6,685 bases of DNA, from positions 1 through 6,685 of the forward strand of contig CAIYZW010000129.1 of the NCBI GenBank assembly GCA_903930725.1, given 5' to 3'. Within the stretch, counting starts at the first letter, position 1. Each line of letters opens with the position of its first letter. This DNA is from an uncultured Bacteroidota bacterium (GTDB lineage: Bacteria > Bacteroidota > Bacteroidia > Bacteroidales > 4484-276). Shown here in pieces: positions 6,034-6,685 of this stretch. Below the pieces are notes generated by a model that saw nothing but the letters and a program-made list of their open reading frames with translations, did no database searches and was not told the origin of the DNA. Position numbers and translations under genes: made by a program.

Positions 6034-6685
6034 ATGAAGGATTTGTTCAAAATACTGAAATATTTAAAAAACTACCCTGGATTTGTTGCGCTCAATGTGC
6101 TCTTCAACATTTTGTCGGTATTTTTTAATTTGTTTTCGTTAGCTATGATTGTGCCGTTTCTGAGGCTGCTGTTCGACAAAACCAGCCTGGTGTACCAGGC
6201 GCCACCCTTCGCTTTTACCACCGATTCGATAGTTCAGAATTTCAATTACATCATCAGTAAAATCATTATCGAAAAAGGTGAGGTAAATGCACTGATGTTT
6301 ATTTCGCTGATGGTGGTGATTTTGTTTTTTTTTAAAAACCTTTCGCGCTACCTGGCCATGTTTTTCCTGGCGCCGCTGCGAAATGGTGTCATCAAAGACA
6401 TCCGTAACGCAATTTACAGGCGAATCCTGATTTTACCGTTGTCGTATTTTAACGAAAAACGAAAAGGAGATATCATGTCGCGGATTACCAATGATGTGAT
6501 GAACATCGAATGGTCAATCATGCAATCGCTCGAGATGATGTTCCGTGAGCCTCTGACGATCATCGTTTTTCTGATTTCGTTAGTCATCATCAGCCCGACT
6601 TTGACCATGTTTGTGGCTGTTTTGCTGCCGGTAACCGGGATTTTAATCGCTCAGGTGGGGAAAAGCCTGAAACGGACATCGGCAA
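6034..6685 (+). CDS. MsbA-like ABC exporter, N-terminal transmembrane part
   Basis: The frame is open for 217 codons from ATG 6034 to the right edge. An in-frame TAA at 6022-6024 leaves this as the only ATG start. The leader (AAGATTGATA) has no clear Shine-Dalgarno. The visible part is the type I ABC exporter membrane domain: amphipathic KILKYLKNYPG (6-16), TM1 (about 17-44), a periplasmic loop, TM2 (about 86-113), the cytoplasmic coupling region with LPLSYFNEKRKGDIMSRITND (134-154), then TM3/TM4 (about 171-207). The F-x(3-4)-KGDI-SRI-ND signature is typical of MsbA and related half-transporters that flip lipid A-core, other lipids or drugs. The nucleotide-binding domain with Walker motifs would lie beyond the window. 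Substrate cannot be assigned. It is divergent from rbfA and directly downstream of the large repeat array. Confidence 0.9.
   Translation, partial: MKDLFKILKYLKNYPGFVALNVLFNILSVFFNLFSLAMIVPFLRLLFDKTSLVYQAPPFAFTTDSIVQNFNYIISKIIIEKGEVNALMFISLMVVILFFFKNLSRYLAMFFLAPLRNGVIKDIRNAIYRRILILPLSYFNEKRKGDIMSRITNDVMNIEWSIMQSLEMMFREPLTIIVFLISLVIISPTLTMFVAVLLPVTGILIAQVGKSLKRTSA

Noticed and set aside
5910..6128. Plus-strand 72-codon ORF leading into the exporter
   Set aside because: It begins in the C-rich array and overlaps the true exporter frame; the peptide is a translation of repeat units and shows no family features.

Overview
The window reads as Bacteroidota, probably order Bacteroidales. The signs are a secreted gingipain-type C25 peptidase, TAnnTTTG-type -7 promoter elements, almost no Shine-Dalgarno sequences, and the neighbourhood methyltransferase / rbfA / LolC-LolE-type permease. 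The assignment comes from gene content and style only; no marker gene was compared.

Layout. Four genes lie on the minus strand, so they are transcribed from right to left: rbfA (5560 to 5225), a class I SAM methyltransferase (5207 to 4374), a LolC/LolE-family inner-membrane permease (4238 to 3000), and a large secreted C25 cysteine peptidase that starts at 2743 and runs off the left edge. One gene lies on the plus strand: an MsbA-like ABC exporter that starts at 6034 and runs off the right edge. rbfA and the exporter are divergent and separated by 473 bp.

How the genes relate. rbfA and the methyltransferase are 17 bp apart and look co-transcribed. The permease may belong to the same transcript, but a 135-bp repeat-filled gap separates it from the methyltransferase. 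The C25 peptidase has its own 256-bp upstream region with a good -7 element and an adjacent perfect 15-bp palindrome, so it is probably an independent unit. RbfA serves 30S ribosome maturation, the permease and exporter are envelope functions, and the peptidase is a secreted protein, probably using the type IX system. No shared pathway is evident.

The most unusual content is in the two gaps at 4283-4390 and 5676-5983. Both are built almost entirely of degenerate 7-bp (in one part 8-bp) tandem units. In the large array, 23 of 24 left-hand units begin with G and 23 of 24 end with A, although the interior bases vary freely. In both gaps the left half carries the G-rich strand and the right half carries the complementary C-rich strand, so the arrays converge and can form long-range inverted pairings. 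The two loci share an identical 22-nt word. The 8-bp array also supplies the last codons and the stop codon of the methyltransferase. This looks like a dispersed, structured repeat family of unknown function and is the best candidate here for something undescribed.
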